Assembly (NCBI GenBank): GCA_035276475.1
Contig: DATELQ010000151.1
Span: 1-64,000 of the forward strand
Reading direction: 5' to 3'
Source: DATDFB01 sp035276475
GTDB taxonomy: Bacteria > Acidobacteriota > Thermoanaerobaculia > Gp7-AA8
DNA: 64,000 bases
Shown: one piece after another, positions 41,743-51,179 of the stretch
Layout of the letters: the number at the start of each line of letters is the position of its first letter
Numbering within the stretch: position 1 is the stretch's first letter
Notes under the pieces: model-generated
The model's input: only the letters and a program-made list of their open reading frames with translations
Databases searched by the model: none
Told to the model about the DNA's origin: nothing
Position numbers and translations under genes: made by a program

Positions 41743-44700
41743 ATGGGCGTCCTAGCTGAGATTACCGGTGCCGTAATCGCGATGCCGAGCGGCAAATTCG
41801 TCGGCACGGCGACGCTGGTGTCTCCGGCCGTTGCCGTCGTGCCGCTCGAAGCGCTCGAGATCAGTGCTTACTCTGTGCGCTTCGACGGTGTGGATGCGCC
41901 GATTACAGTCGTCAGGATCGATCGCGATCACGCTCTCGGGATCGCGTTGCTGTTCCTCGACTACATCATCCACACATCCTTCCCCGTGAGATGGGGACCG
42001 CCCGCGACCGACGGTCCATGCGTCGCGTCGTGGTACGCGCCCGATGGGAGCCGTCTTGAAGCGAAGGGCGCGATCAGTCGTGATTCCAGCGGCAACCTGT
42101 TCATCCACGATGTCGAAGGTATGATCGGTAACGGCGCTGCGGTCATATCTACGGACGACCGGCTGATCGGCATCGTCGTCTTCCATCCACAATTCAAAGT
42201 CATCCCCGTCTCTCGAATTCGCGCCGCGATCGACGCGCTCGGAATATCCACCACCGAAAAGCCCCCCGCCCTCGGCGTCGCCGCCCTCCTTCCCCGCATG
42301 ACCGACGTCGCTCAGCGGACCATGATCATGGCGGAGCGGATACGCCAGCACGTCCAGACGAACGGCAAGACGATCATCGGCCACCTCCACATCGAATTCA
42401 TCGTCCTCGCACTCACCGAAACCTCGCGCGCGTTCGCGAATCTCCTCGTTGCGAAAAGTATCGACCGCCCGCGTCTGCTCAAGGCGATGTCGGACAGCGC
42501 AAAGATGCCGCTGGAGATTCCTCCTCTCCTCTCCACGTCGACGTTTGCCGATCCCACCGGGCACGCCCAAAAAGCGCTCGACGCCGCCATGAGCGCCGCG
42601 GGAGCGAAGCGCATCGACGACGTCCATCTCCTCCACGGCATCCTCTCCCTCCCCGAATGCTCCGCGCAGCGCGCGCTCGTCGCGCTCGGCCTCCTCCCGA
42701 CCGACGTGCAGCTCACGCAGGCCACGCGGATCTCCGGCTTCCAGGCCGACAGCGCGCGCGGCGAGGACCTCTTCGGCCTGGAGACGGAAGTCCGCGCGCT
42801 CTGCTCCGTGCTGGCGGCGAAGGAGGTCAAGCCGCCGATCTCCGTCGGGCTCTTCGGCGAATGGGGCAGCGGCAAAAGCTTCTTCATGGCCAAGATGGAG
42901 AAGGAGCTCCAGCGCATCGCCGACGATGAAGATCCCGAGGTCTTTTGCCACGAGATCATCCAGCTCTGGTTCAACGCCTGGCACTACAGCGACTCGAATC
43001 TCTGGGCCAGCCTCACCTCGGAGATTTTCAACGGTCTCGATCGCGCGCTGCATCTCCGGGAGACAAAGAAAGACCCTGAAAAGCACGAACGCGATCACGC
43101 AACGCACTTGAAGGAGCTCGCCGACGCCAAGGCGCGGCAGGCGGCGCAGGAAGCGGTGGCGCAGAAGGCGGAAGCGGAGCTGCGCGCGGCCGACGAGCAG
43201 TTGCGATCGGCCGCCGATGCGAAGACGGCGGAGAAGTCGCTGCACTTCCGCACCATCCTGCACGCCGCGCCGCACATGCTGCTGGAGCAGGACGAGGTCA
43301 AAGCGAAGGCCGCCGAGGCGAGAAACGAGATCGTCGCGGCCGCCGCGAATGCCGGTCTCGACGTGCAGGACATCGCCGAAGTGCGGCCGATCGTCGCCGA
43401 AGCGAAGGCGCTCTTTGTCGAGCTGCGCCACACAAATCGCTGGTGGCTGGTCGTGGTGGGAGCCGTCGCGGCCATCGCATTCGCGCGGTTCGTCAACTGG
43501 AACGCCATCAGCAGCGCCGCGAGCGCAGTCGTCGGCGCATGCCTCATGCTCGTGACCCCGGCACTGAAAGTCGTCGGCTACTTCAAGCCGGCGCTCAAGG
43601 CATTGAGAGAGTCGCGCGCGGCGTTGCAGAAAGCAGCCGAGGAGCAGCTCAAGGAGGCGATCGAGAAGAAACAACGCGCCGAGGACGCCGCGGTGAAGGC
43701 GCGCGCCGAGGCGCAGACGGCTGCCGGCGAGGTGGCGGAGAAAGAGAAAGCGCTCGCCGAGACCGAGCCGGAGCGGAAGTTCGCCACCTTCGTGCAGGAG
43801 CGCCAGCGCAGCGATGACTACCGGCGGCAGCTCGGCGTCATCGCCCTGGCGCACAACGATTTTCGGGAGCTCAGTACGCTCTTCGACAGCGTGCAGGAGA
43901 AACGCGCGATCGAGCGCATCGTCCTCTACATCGACGACCTCGACCGCTGCCCGGAGAACAAAGTCATGGACGTCCTGCAGGCCGTCCATCTCCTCCTGGC
44001 CTTCCCGCTGTTCGTCGTCGTGGTCGGCGTCGACTCCCGTTGGCTTCTCCATTCCGTGAGGCAGCATTCGAAAGCCTTCACGCCTGACGGCGCGCAGCAG
44101 AGCGACCCGGAGTCGGCGCACTGGCGCTCCACGCCGATCAACTACCTCGAGAAAATCTTCCAGATCCCGCTGACGCTCCGGCCGATGCCGTCACTGGGCT
44201 TCGAGAAGATGGTCGATCGTCTGACCGCCGCGAAAAAGAAGAAGGAGGAGAGCGGTGGTGAGAAACGCGACGCCGAAGAAAGCTTCCACGTGGATGAGGC
44301 TCGGCTGAACGTACTCGACGAAGCGAGGATCGAACCCTCCGTTGCCGCAGCCGTCTCTGCGCTCGCTCCCGCCCGCCCCGCCGCGGAGTACCTGCAGGTC
44401 ACGCCCGACGAAGGCGTCTTCATGAAGCAGCTCTTCCCGCTCATGCCGTCGCCGCGGGCGGCGAAGCGCTTCATCAACGTCTACCGCCTCATCCGGGCCA
44501 GGCAGGACTCCTACGAGCTCGGCGCGTTCCTGGCGAAGAAGGAGTACGAGCCGCTGTTGCTCCTCCTGGCGATCGTCACCGGATATCCGGTTGAAGCCAC
44601 GTACCTCCTGCAGGGGTTGATGGACGAAGCAACAGCCAAGACGACGTGGCAGGCGTTCCTCGGCGAAGTGCACCCGCCGACGGACGACGGCGCCCAGTGG

Positions 44701-44859
44701 CAGGCGCTGCTGGAGCGGCTGACCGGCGTTCACAAAGCCTGCAACCTCGCCGACGACTGCGCCGCGGAGCTCTTCGTGAAGTGGGCCCCCGAGGTGGCGC
44801 GCTACTCGTTCCACTCCGGCCGGATCCTCGGGAACATCGCTACCGTTTCGCAACGTTAG
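41743..44859 (+). CDS. KAP family P-loop NTPase with inactive trypsin-like and Clp-N-like domains
   Basis: The 1038-residue protein has four regions. Residues 1-165 look like a trypsin-like fold (GKFVGTATLVSPAVAVV, DHALGIALLFLD, GMIGNGAAVISTDDRLIGIVV), but the expected His and Ser are gone (Ser site reads IGNGA). Residues 186-315 resemble the double Clp N-domain. Residues 345-1010 are a KAP NTPase: Walker A GEWGSGKSFF at 372, WFNAWHYSDSNLW at 409, Walker B IVLYIDDLDRCPE at 726. Coiled coils flank two membrane segments (567-583 and 589-612). KAP NTPases are membrane-linked and recurrent in conflict and defence contexts. It stands alone; the role is inferred. Confidence 0.85.
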   Translation: MGVLAEITGAVIAMPSGKFVGTATLVSPAVAVVPLEALEISAYSVRFDGVDAPITVVRIDRDHALGIALLFLDYIIHTSFPVRWGPPATDGPCVASWYAPDGSRLEAKGAISRDSSGNLFIHDVEGMIGNGAAVISTDDRLIGIVVFHPQFKVIPVSRIRAAIDALGISTTEKPPALGVAALLPRMTDVAQRTMIMAERIRQHVQTNGKTIIGHLHIEFIVLALTETSRAFANLLVAKSIDRPRLLKAMSDSAKMPLEIPPLLSTSTFADPTGHAQKALDAAMSAAGAKRIDDVHLLHGILSLPECSAQRALVALGLLPTDVQLTQATRISGFQADSARGEDLFGLETEVRALCSVLAAKEVKPPISVGLFGEWGSGKSFFMAKMEKELQRIADDEDPEVFCHEIIQLWFNAWHYSDSNLWASLTSEIFNGLDRALHLRETKKDPEKHERDHATHLKELADAKARQAAQEAVAQKAEAELRAADEQLRSAADAKTAEKSLHFRTILHAAPHMLLEQDEVKAKAAEARNEIVAAAANAGLDVQDIAEVRPIVAEAKALFVELRHTNRWWLVVVGAVAAIAFARFVNWNAISSAASAVVGACLMLVTPALKVVGYFKPALKALRESRAALQKAAEEQLKEAIEKKQRAEDAAVKARAEAQTAAGEVAEKEKALAETEPERKFATFVQERQRSDDYRRQLGVIALAHNDFRELSTLFDSVQEKRAIERIVLYIDDLDRCPENKVMDVLQAVHLLLAFPLFVVVVGVDSRWLLHSVRQHSKAFTPDGAQQSDPESAHWRSTPINYLEKIFQIPLTLRPMPSLGFEKMVDRLTAAKKKKEESGGEKRDAEESFHVDEARLNVLDEARIEPSVAAAVSALAPARPAAEYLQVTPDEGVFMKQLFPLMPSPRAAKRFINVYRLIRARQDSYELGAFLAKKEYEPLLLLLAIVTGYPVEATYLLQGLMDEATAKTTWQAFLGEVHPPTDDGAQWQALLERLTGVHKACNLADDCAAELFVKWAPEVARYSFHSGRILGNIATVSQR

Positions 44860-44882
44860 GTTGACTCTCCCGGCTCTTAAAA

Positions 44883-44896
44883 TGACCGGCCGGTCA
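44883..44896 (+). promoter_or_regulatory. Palindromic operator upstream of the TetR gene
   Basis: TGACCGGCCGGTCA is a perfect 14-bp palindrome ending 10 bases before the TetR start codon. A -10-like TAAAAT (44878-44883) overlaps its left edge. TetR-family repressors typically bind such sites to repress themselves and the linked efflux genes. Confidence 0.75.
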
Positions 44897-44906
44897 GCGA
44901 CCACGA

Positions 44907-45512
44907 ATGCGAGCAACCACCACCCTCTGGCAGGACTTCAAACGCCAATCGATTCAGGAAGCGGTCATCCAACTGATGTGCCGCGAAGGTCTCGGCGCCG
45001 TCACCATGGAGCGCGTCGCGCAGGAGGTCGGCATCGCCAAGGGCACCGTCTACCTCCACTACCGCGACAAGCAAGCCCTCCTCGAAGCGGTCAAGGACTC
45101 CGCGCTCACCCCGCTCATGGAGCGCCTCGACGCCCTGTTCGAGAGCGACCTCGACCCGCTGCGCAAGCTCGAGGCCTACTCGCTCCGCTACCTCGGCTAC
45201 TTCGACGAGCGGCGCGACCTCTTTCGCATCCTCATCTACGAGCGCGAGGTCACGCGCGTCTCGGGGCAGCGCTTCCGCGGCGACCGTTACCGGCACCTCG
45301 TCGAGCGCTCGACCAAAGTCATCCGGGCCGGCATCGACTCCGGCATCTTCCGCGACGTCGACGCCGGGAAAGCCGCGGCGATGTTCGTCGAGGCCAATTT
45401 CGCCATCATGAACCAGCGCCTCCGCGGCGGCGGCGACACGCCCCTCGAGGACGACGCCCGCTTGATTTCCGATATCTTCCTGCGCGGCCTGGTGAAGCGG
45501 AGGTCGAAGTGA
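44907..45512 (+). CDS. TetR/AcrR family repressor of the efflux operon
   Basis: The 201-residue regulator has an N-terminal TetR helix-turn-helix (AVIQLMCREGLGAVTMERVAQEVGIAKGTVYLHYRDKQALLEAV) with ligand-binding helices after it. The GTG of the next gene overlaps its stop, so it is the first gene of the TolC-adaptor-RND operon, which it most likely represses through the palindrome at 44883-44896. The start has almost no leader or ribosome-binding site, so the mRNA may be nearly leaderless. The inducing ligand is unknown. Confidence 0.92.
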   Translation: MRATTTLWQDFKRQSIQEAVIQLMCREGLGAVTMERVAQEVGIAKGTVYLHYRDKQALLEAVKDSALTPLMERLDALFESDLDPLRKLEAYSLRYLGYFDERRDLFRILIYEREVTRVSGQRFRGDRYRHLVERSTKVIRAGIDSGIFRDVDAGKAAAMFVEANFAIMNQRLRGGGDTPLEDDARLISDIFLRGLVKRRSK

Positions 45513-46888
45513 AGTTTGTGGTGAGCGCCATCGCGCTCCTCCTCGCCGCCTGCGCGAGCGTCGACAATCCCGGCACCGCGCCCGCGCCTGCAACGGCGTG
45601 GACGCCGCCCGCGTCGGCGGTCCCGCCGGTCACGAAATTCGAGTCGACGCTGCCGGCGAACACCACGCTGACGCTCGCCGACGTCGTCAACATCGCCGTG
45701 GCCAACAACCCGCAGACGCGCGAGGCCTGGCTCAACGCCCGCACCGCCGAGGCTAACCTCGGAAGCCGGCAAAGCGCGTACTACCCCGAGGTCGACCTCA
45801 ACGCCACCGCGGGCCGCAGCATCGTCGGCGCGTCGCCGGGCCGCGCCAGCGCGTCGTCCACCACAGTCGCGCCGTCGCTCGCGCTCAGCTACCTCCTCTT
45901 CGACTTCGGCGGCCGCGCCGCCACCGTCGAGGAGGCGCGGCAGACCCTCATCGCCGCCGACTTCGAGCACAACCAGGCCATCCAGAACGTCGTCCTCACC
46001 GCCGAGACGAGCTACTTCCAATACCTCGACGCCAAGGCCCTCCTCGGCGCGCAGGCCGGCACCTTGAAAGAGCGGCAGGCGGAGCTCGACACCGCGAACG
46101 CGCGGCACGACGCGGGGCTGGCCACCATCGCTGACGTCCTGCAGGCGCGCACCGCGCTGTCGCAGGCGCAACTAACGTACGAAACGATCGAAGGAAACCT
46201 GCGGACGATCGAGGGGACGCTGGCGACGGCGATGGGACTGCCGGCCACGACGCACTTCGACTTCGGCGAACTGCCCTCCACCGTCGCCACCGACGAGACC
46301 TCGCAGGCGGTTGACGCGCTCATCGCCCAGGCCACCGTCGACCGGCCCGACCTCGCCGCCGCGCGCGCCGACGCCGAGCGCGCCCGCGCGCACATCACCG
46401 AAGTCCGCTCCGCGTACCTGCCGAGCCTCACCCTCAACAGCACCACGGGCCGCACGTTCTTCCTCGCGCCGAATGCGCTCAATGCTACGAATTCTTTTTC
46501 GGCGAGCATCGGCCTGCGCTTCCCGCTCTTCACCGGCTTCCGCAACGTCTTCGACGAGCGCGCGGCGCGGCTGCAGGCGGAGCTGGCGCTGGAGGACGTG
46601 CGCGACCTCACCCAGCAGGTCGGCCTGCAGGTGTGGTCGAGCTACTACGCCGTGCAGACCGCGAAGCAGCGCGTGACCACGAGCCGCGACCTCCTGGCCA
46701 GCGCGCAGGAGTCGGCCAACGTCGCCGCCGCGCGCTACCGCGAAGGCGTCGGCACGATCCTCGACGTCCTCACCGCGCAATCCGCGCTCGAGACCGCGCG
46801 CGCCCAGGAAGTGCAGTCGCGCGCCGACTATTTGCTTGCGCTGGCGGAGCTGGCGCACGCCACCGGAAAGTTGGGAGCACCGAAATGA
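45509..46888 (+). CDS. TolC-family outer membrane efflux lipoprotein
   Basis: The 459-residue protein has a lipobox (LLLAACASVDN) and two OEP repeats, each with long helices (LADVVNIAVANNPQTREAWLNARTAEANL and VDRPDLAAARADAERARAHI-type segments). It forms the trimeric outer-membrane duct of a tripartite efflux pump. GGAGG lies 6 bases before the GTG start. It is followed by the adaptor with an ATGA overlap. Confidence 0.92.
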   Translation: MKFVVSAIALLLAACASVDNPGTAPAPATAWTPPASAVPPVTKFESTLPANTTLTLADVVNIAVANNPQTREAWLNARTAEANLGSRQSAYYPEVDLNATAGRSIVGASPGRASASSTTVAPSLALSYLLFDFGGRAATVEEARQTLIAADFEHNQAIQNVVLTAETSYFQYLDAKALLGAQAGTLKERQAELDTANARHDAGLATIADVLQARTALSQAQLTYETIEGNLRTIEGTLATAMGLPATTHFDFGELPSTVATDETSQAVDALIAQATVDRPDLAAARADAERARAHITEVRSAYLPSLTLNSTTGRTFFLAPNALNATNSFSASIGLRFPLFTGFRNVFDERAARLQAELALEDVRDLTQQVGLQVWSSYYAVQTAKQRVTTSRDLLASAQESANVAAARYREGVGTILDVLTAQSALETARAQEVQSRADYLLALAELAHATGKLGAPK

Positions 46889-47961
46889 AGAAGGTCATCG
46901 TCGCACTCGCGGTCGTCCTCGCGGCCGCCGGGTGCAAGGAAAAGAAGCAGAAGCCGGCCGACGAGGCCGTCCCCGTCACCGTCGCCACCGTCGAGCAGAA
47001 GGACGTGCCGATCCAGATCCGGGCCATCGGCAACGTGCAGCCGCTGTCGAACGTGGCCGTGCGCGCGCTCGTCGGCGGGCAGCTCCAGCGCGTCGGGTTC
47101 AAGGAAGGCGACGACGTGAGCCGCGGGCAGCTGCTCTTCACCATCGACCCGCGTCCGTTCGACGCCGAGCTCAGGCAAGCCGAGGCCAACCTTCAACGCG
47201 ACGAGGCCCAGCTTCGTAACGCCGAAGCACAGGCCAAGCGATACAGCGATCTCGTGAAGAAGGACTACGTCACGAAAGAGGAGTACGACAAGCTCGTTGC
47301 GGCTGCCGAGGCGGCGCGCGCCGTCGTGGCCGCGGACCGCGCGGGCATCGAGAACGCGCGGCTGCAGCGCTCGTACTGCGAGATCCGCTCGCCGCTGGCC
47401 GGGCGCACCGGATCGCTCATGGTCCACGCCGGCAACCTCGTCAAGGCCAACGACACGACGCCGCTCGTCGTCATCAACCAGGTCCAGCCCGTGAACGTGC
47501 AGTTCGCCGTCCCGGAGCAGAACCTCGGGCTGCTGCGGCAGCGCGAAGGCGCCGCGGTCGAGGCCAGCCCGCAGCAGGGCGGCGCTCCGATGGCGACCGG
47601 GACGCTCACCTTCATCGACAACAACGTCGACACGACGACCGGCACGATTGCGCTCAAGGCTACGTTCGCGAACAAGGACCGCGCCCTCTGGCCCGGCCAG
47701 TACGTCAACGTGGCCATCACCACCGACAACCGCGCCAACGCCATCGTCGTCCCGCTGCGCGCCGTGCAAACCGGGCAGAAGGGGCAGTACGTCTACGTCG
47801 TCAAAGGCGGCAACGCCGTGGAGATGCGCCCGGTGTCGGTCTACAAGACCATCGACCAGGACGCCATCATCGAAAAGGGCGTCCGTGCGGGCGAAACCGT
47901 CGTCACGGACGGACAATTACGGTTGACGCCAAAGAGTAAGGTCGAGATCAAAGGCTCCTGA
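46885..47961 (+). CDS. RND efflux periplasmic adaptor (membrane fusion lipoprotein)
   Basis: The 358-residue adaptor has a lipobox (VVLAAAGCKEKK) and a lipoyl-type barrel split by a helical hairpin (VRALVGGQLQRVGFKEGDDV, LRQAEANLQRDEAQLRNAEAQ, YCEIRSPLAGRTG). A beta-barrel domain and a membrane-proximal part follow. It links the RND pump to the TolC-like duct. It is close to MdtA/AcrA-like adaptors by motif. The start overlaps the TolC gene stop, and the RND start follows its stop directly. Confidence 0.93.
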   Translation: MKKVIVALAVVLAAAGCKEKKQKPADEAVPVTVATVEQKDVPIQIRAIGNVQPLSNVAVRALVGGQLQRVGFKEGDDVSRGQLLFTIDPRPFDAELRQAEANLQRDEAQLRNAEAQAKRYSDLVKKDYVTKEEYDKLVAAAEAARAVVAADRAGIENARLQRSYCEIRSPLAGRTGSLMVHAGNLVKANDTTPLVVINQVQPVNVQFAVPEQNLGLLRQREGAAVEASPQQGGAPMATGTLTFIDNNVDTTTGTIALKATFANKDRALWPGQYVNVAITTDNRANAIVVPLRAVQTGQKGQYVYVVKGGNAVEMRPVSVYKTIDQDAIIEKGVRAGETVVTDGQLRLTPKSKVEIKGS

Positions 47962-50900
47962 ATGAACATCGCAGAGATTTTCATCCGCCGCCCCGTCATG
48001 ACCACGCTGGTCATGCTGGCCATTCTCCTCTTCGGCGCCATGGCCTACCGCCAGTTGCCGGTCAGCGACCTGCCCAACGTCGACTTTCCGACCATCCAGG
48101 TCGGAGCCTCGCTCCCCGGCGCCTCGCCTGAGACCATGGCCGCCTCGGTGGCCACGCCTCTGGAGCGCCAGTTCTCCACCATCGCCGGTCTCGACTCCAT
48201 GACCTCGGCCTCGGGGCTCGGCTCGACCAGCATCACCCTGCAGTTCACGCTCTCCCGCAACCTCGACGCCGCCGCGCAGGACGTCCAGGCCGCCATCGCC
48301 GCTGCCGCGCGCCAGCTTCCCCCGAACATGCCGGCGCCGCCGTCGTACAACAAGGTCAACCCCGCCGACACCCCCGTCATCTATCTCGCCCTCTGGTCCG
48401 AGACCATGCCCATGAACGAGATGGACGAGTACGCGGAGACGCTCATGGCCCAGCGCATCTCCACCGTCGAGGGCGTCGCCCAGGTGCAGGTGTACGGCTC
48501 GCAGAAATACGCCGTGCGCATCCAGCTCGACCCGCAGCAGCTGGCTGCGCGCGGCATCGGCATCGACGAGGTGGCCGCGGCCATCCGCAACAGCAACGTC
48601 AACCTCCCCACCGGCATCCTCAACGGTCCCTTCACCGCCTACACCGTGCAGGCCAACGGACAGCTCCTCAAGGCCGACGACTACAAGCACATCACCGTGG
48701 CCTGGCGCAACGGCCGCCCGGTGCACCTCGAGGACGTCGGCACCGTGCTCGACGACGTCGAGAACAACCAGACCGCGGCGTGGTTCCGCGGCAAGCCCGC
48801 CTTCGTCCTGGCCGTGCAGAAGCAGCCGGGGACGAACGCCGTGGAAGTCTCCGACCGCGTGCGCGCCCTCTTGCCGATCTTCGAGAAGGAGCTGCCGGCG
48901 TCGGTGCACCTCGACATCCACCGCGACCGCGCCCAGTCCATCCGCGACTCCGTCAACGACGTGAAGTTCACCCTGCTCCTGACGCTCTTCCTGGTCATCC
49001 TGGTGATCTTCCTCTTCCTGCGGAACGTCTCCGCAACGGTGATTCCCAGCCTAGCCTTGCCGATGTCGATCGTCGGCACGTTCGCGGTGATGTATCTCTT
49101 TGACTACTCGCTCGACAATCTATCGCTGATGGCCCTGACGCTGTCGGTCGGCTTCGTCGTCGACGACGCCATCGTCATGCTGGAGAACATCGTCCGGCAC
49201 ATGGAGCTGGGCGAGCGGCCGCTGGAGGCGGCCCTGAAGGGCTCGCGGGAGATTGGCTTCACGATTCTGTCGATGACGATCTCCCTGGCCGCGGTATTCA
49301 TCCCCATCCTCTTCATGGGCGGCATCCTGGGGCGGCTCTTCCACGAGTTCGCCGTGACCATCGGCGCGGCCATCCTCGTCTCCGGCTTCGTCTCGCTCTC
49401 GCTCACGCCGCTCCTTTCGGCCAAGTTCCTCCGCCCGCACAAGGAGCAGCACCACGGGCGGCTCTACCAGCTCACCGAGCGCGGCTTCGACTCGATGCTG
49501 CACGTCTACGAATCGGGGTTGCGCTGGGTGCTCGACCATCGGGCCACGACGCTCCTCTTCTCATTCGTCGTCCTGGCCGGCACGGTCGGGCTCTTCATGG
49601 TCGTGCCGAAGGGCTTCATCCCCAGCGAGGACGCGAACGAAGTGCGCATCTCGCTGGAGGCGGCCCAGGGAACGGCCTTCCCCGATTGGGTGCGCCACCA
49701 GCGCCAGGCCATGGACATCGTCGATCGCGATCCGAACGTGGCCACGTACTTCTCCTTCGTCGGCCGCGGCGGCGCGGCGAACACGAGCGTCATCTCGCTG
49801 CGCCTCGTGCCGAAGTCGCAGCGCAAGATGTCGATCGACGAGGTCATGGCCAGCCTCCGCCCGAAGCTCAGCGCCATTCCCGGCCTGCGCGTGTCGCTGC
49901 AGAACCCGCCGCCGATCCGCCTGGGCGGACGGCAGGCCAACTCGCAGTACCAGTACACGCTGCAGTCGACCGACACGCGGGTCCTCTATCCGGCGTCGGA
50001 GGAGCTCCTGGCGAAGATGCGCAAGCTTCCGGGGCTGATCGACGTCAACACCGACCTGCTGATGAAGAACCCGATGGTGGTCGTCGACGTCGACCGCGAC
50101 CGCGCCGCCGCCCTAGGCCTGTCCGCGCAGCAGGTCGAGGACGCGCTCTACTCCTCGTACGCAACGCGCCAGATCTCCACGATCTACGCGCCGAACAACG
50201 CTTACCAGGTCATCATGGAGCTCGATCCGCGCTACGAGGCCAACCCGCAGGCGCTGTCGATGCTCTACGTGCGCTCCTCGTCCGGCGACCTCGTGCCGCT
50301 CAGCACGCTCGCGAAGTTCAAGCCGTCGCTCGGCCCGCTGGCGGTGAACCACTCCGGCCAGCTCCCCTCGGTGACGATCTCCTTCAATACGAAGCCGGAC
50401 TACTCGCTCGGCCAGGCCGTGAACGACATCAATAAGGTGGCCAAGTCGACGCTGCCGGCGAGCGTCTCGACGTCGTTCCAGGGGACAGCCCAGGCGTTCC
50501 AGTCGTCGCTGCAGGGCCTGGGCCTCCTGCTCATTGTGGCCATCGCCGTGATCTACATGGTCCTGGGCATCCTCTACGAGAGCTTCATCCACCCGGTGAC
50601 GATTCTCTCGGCGCTGCCCTTCGCCGGTTTCGGGGCGCTCCTGACGCTGCTGCTGTTCCGGATCGATCTGTCGATCTACGCCTTTGTCGGCATCATCATG
50701 CTCGTGGGCCTGGTGAAGAAGAACGGGATCATGATGGTGGACTTCGCCGTGGAGGCGCAGCGCGAGGGGGCGACGGCGGAGAAGGCGATCTACGACGCCT
50801 GCGTGGTCCGCTTCCGCCCGATCATGATGACGACGATGGCCGCGCTCATGGGCACGCTGCCGATCGCGCTCGGCTTCGGCGCCGGCGCCGAGTCGCGCCG

Positions 50901-51117
50901 CCCGCTGGGCCTGGCGGTGGTCGGCGGCCTGTTGTTCTCGCAGACGCTGACGCTCTACGTGACGCCGGTGTTCTACCTGTACATGGAGAAGCTCCGCACG
51001 CGCGGCAAGACACAGGGCCCGACGTGGATGGAAGCGGTGGAGCAGGAGGAAGTGTTGGAGCACGAAGAGGAACGGTTGGTCGGGGCGGGGGCCCGGCGGA
51101 TCGTGCCGGTGTCATAG
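47962..51117 (+). CDS. RND (HAE1) inner-membrane efflux pump
   Basis: The 1051-residue pump has the twelve-helix, two-large-loop layout of hydrophobe/amphiphile efflux pumps: N-terminal FIRRPVMTTLVMLAILLFG, the proton-relay GFVVDDAIVMLENIVRH in TM4, and VGIIMLVGLVKKNGIMMVDF in the second half. It exports drugs, lipophilic compounds or metabolites using the proton gradient. The MdtB/MdtC-like branch is closest by eye. It is the last gene of the operon; a two-hairpin element follows its stop directly. Confidence 0.95.
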   Translation: MNIAEIFIRRPVMTTLVMLAILLFGAMAYRQLPVSDLPNVDFPTIQVGASLPGASPETMAASVATPLERQFSTIAGLDSMTSASGLGSTSITLQFTLSRNLDAAAQDVQAAIAAAARQLPPNMPAPPSYNKVNPADTPVIYLALWSETMPMNEMDEYAETLMAQRISTVEGVAQVQVYGSQKYAVRIQLDPQQLAARGIGIDEVAAAIRNSNVNLPTGILNGPFTAYTVQANGQLLKADDYKHITVAWRNGRPVHLEDVGTVLDDVENNQTAAWFRGKPAFVLAVQKQPGTNAVEVSDRVRALLPIFEKELPASVHLDIHRDRAQSIRDSVNDVKFTLLLTLFLVILVIFLFLRNVSATVIPSLALPMSIVGTFAVMYLFDYSLDNLSLMALTLSVGFVVDDAIVMLENIVRHMELGERPLEAALKGSREIGFTILSMTISLAAVFIPILFMGGILGRLFHEFAVTIGAAILVSGFVSLSLTPLLSAKFLRPHKEQHHGRLYQLTERGFDSMLHVYESGLRWVLDHRATTLLFSFVVLAGTVGLFMVVPKGFIPSEDANEVRISLEAAQGTAFPDWVRHQRQAMDIVDRDPNVATYFSFVGRGGAANTSVISLRLVPKSQRKMSIDEVMASLRPKLSAIPGLRVSLQNPPPIRLGGRQANSQYQYTLQSTDTRVLYPASEELLAKMRKLPGLIDVNTDLLMKNPMVVVDVDRDRAAALGLSAQQVEDALYSSYATRQISTIYAPNNAYQVIMELDPRYEANPQALSMLYVRSSSGDLVPLSTLAKFKPSLGPLAVNHSGQLPSVTISFNTKPDYSLGQAVNDINKVAKSTLPASVSTSFQGTAQAFQSSLQGLGLLLIVAIAVIYMVLGILYESFIHPVTILSALPFAGFGALLTLLLFRIDLSIYAFVGIIMLVGLVKKNGIMMVDFAVEAQREGATAEKAIYDACVVRFRPIMMTTMAALMGTLPIALGFGAGAESRRPLGLAVVGGLLFSQTLTLYVTPVFYLYMEKLRTRGKTQGPTWMEAVEQEEVLEHEEERLVGAGARRIVPVS

Positions 51118-51163
51118 TCGCAGCCGGCGTCCTCGCCGGCCGGCGCGGCGGCGTCCCGCCGCC
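51117..51163 (+). repeat. Two-hairpin intergenic element, copy 2
   Basis: Directly after the RND stop lie two perfect 7-bp hairpins: GCCGGCG/CGCCGGC (51123-51140, loop TCCT) and GGCGGCG/CGCCGCC (51147-51163, loop TCC). The first 16 bases equal those of copy 1 at 18969. The second hairpin has a different sequence from copy 1 but keeps its pairing. Confidence 0.65.
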
Positions 51164-51179
51164 GCTAGCGCGCGCGTAT

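Noticed and set aside
41743..42240. Active trypsin-like protease in the KAP protein
   Set aside because: The His and Ser positions are occupied by other residues, so activity is unlikely.
44861..44883. A sigma-70 promoter TTGACT with TAAAAT for the TetR gene
   Set aside because: The spacer is only 11 bases, too short for a functional -35/-10 pair.
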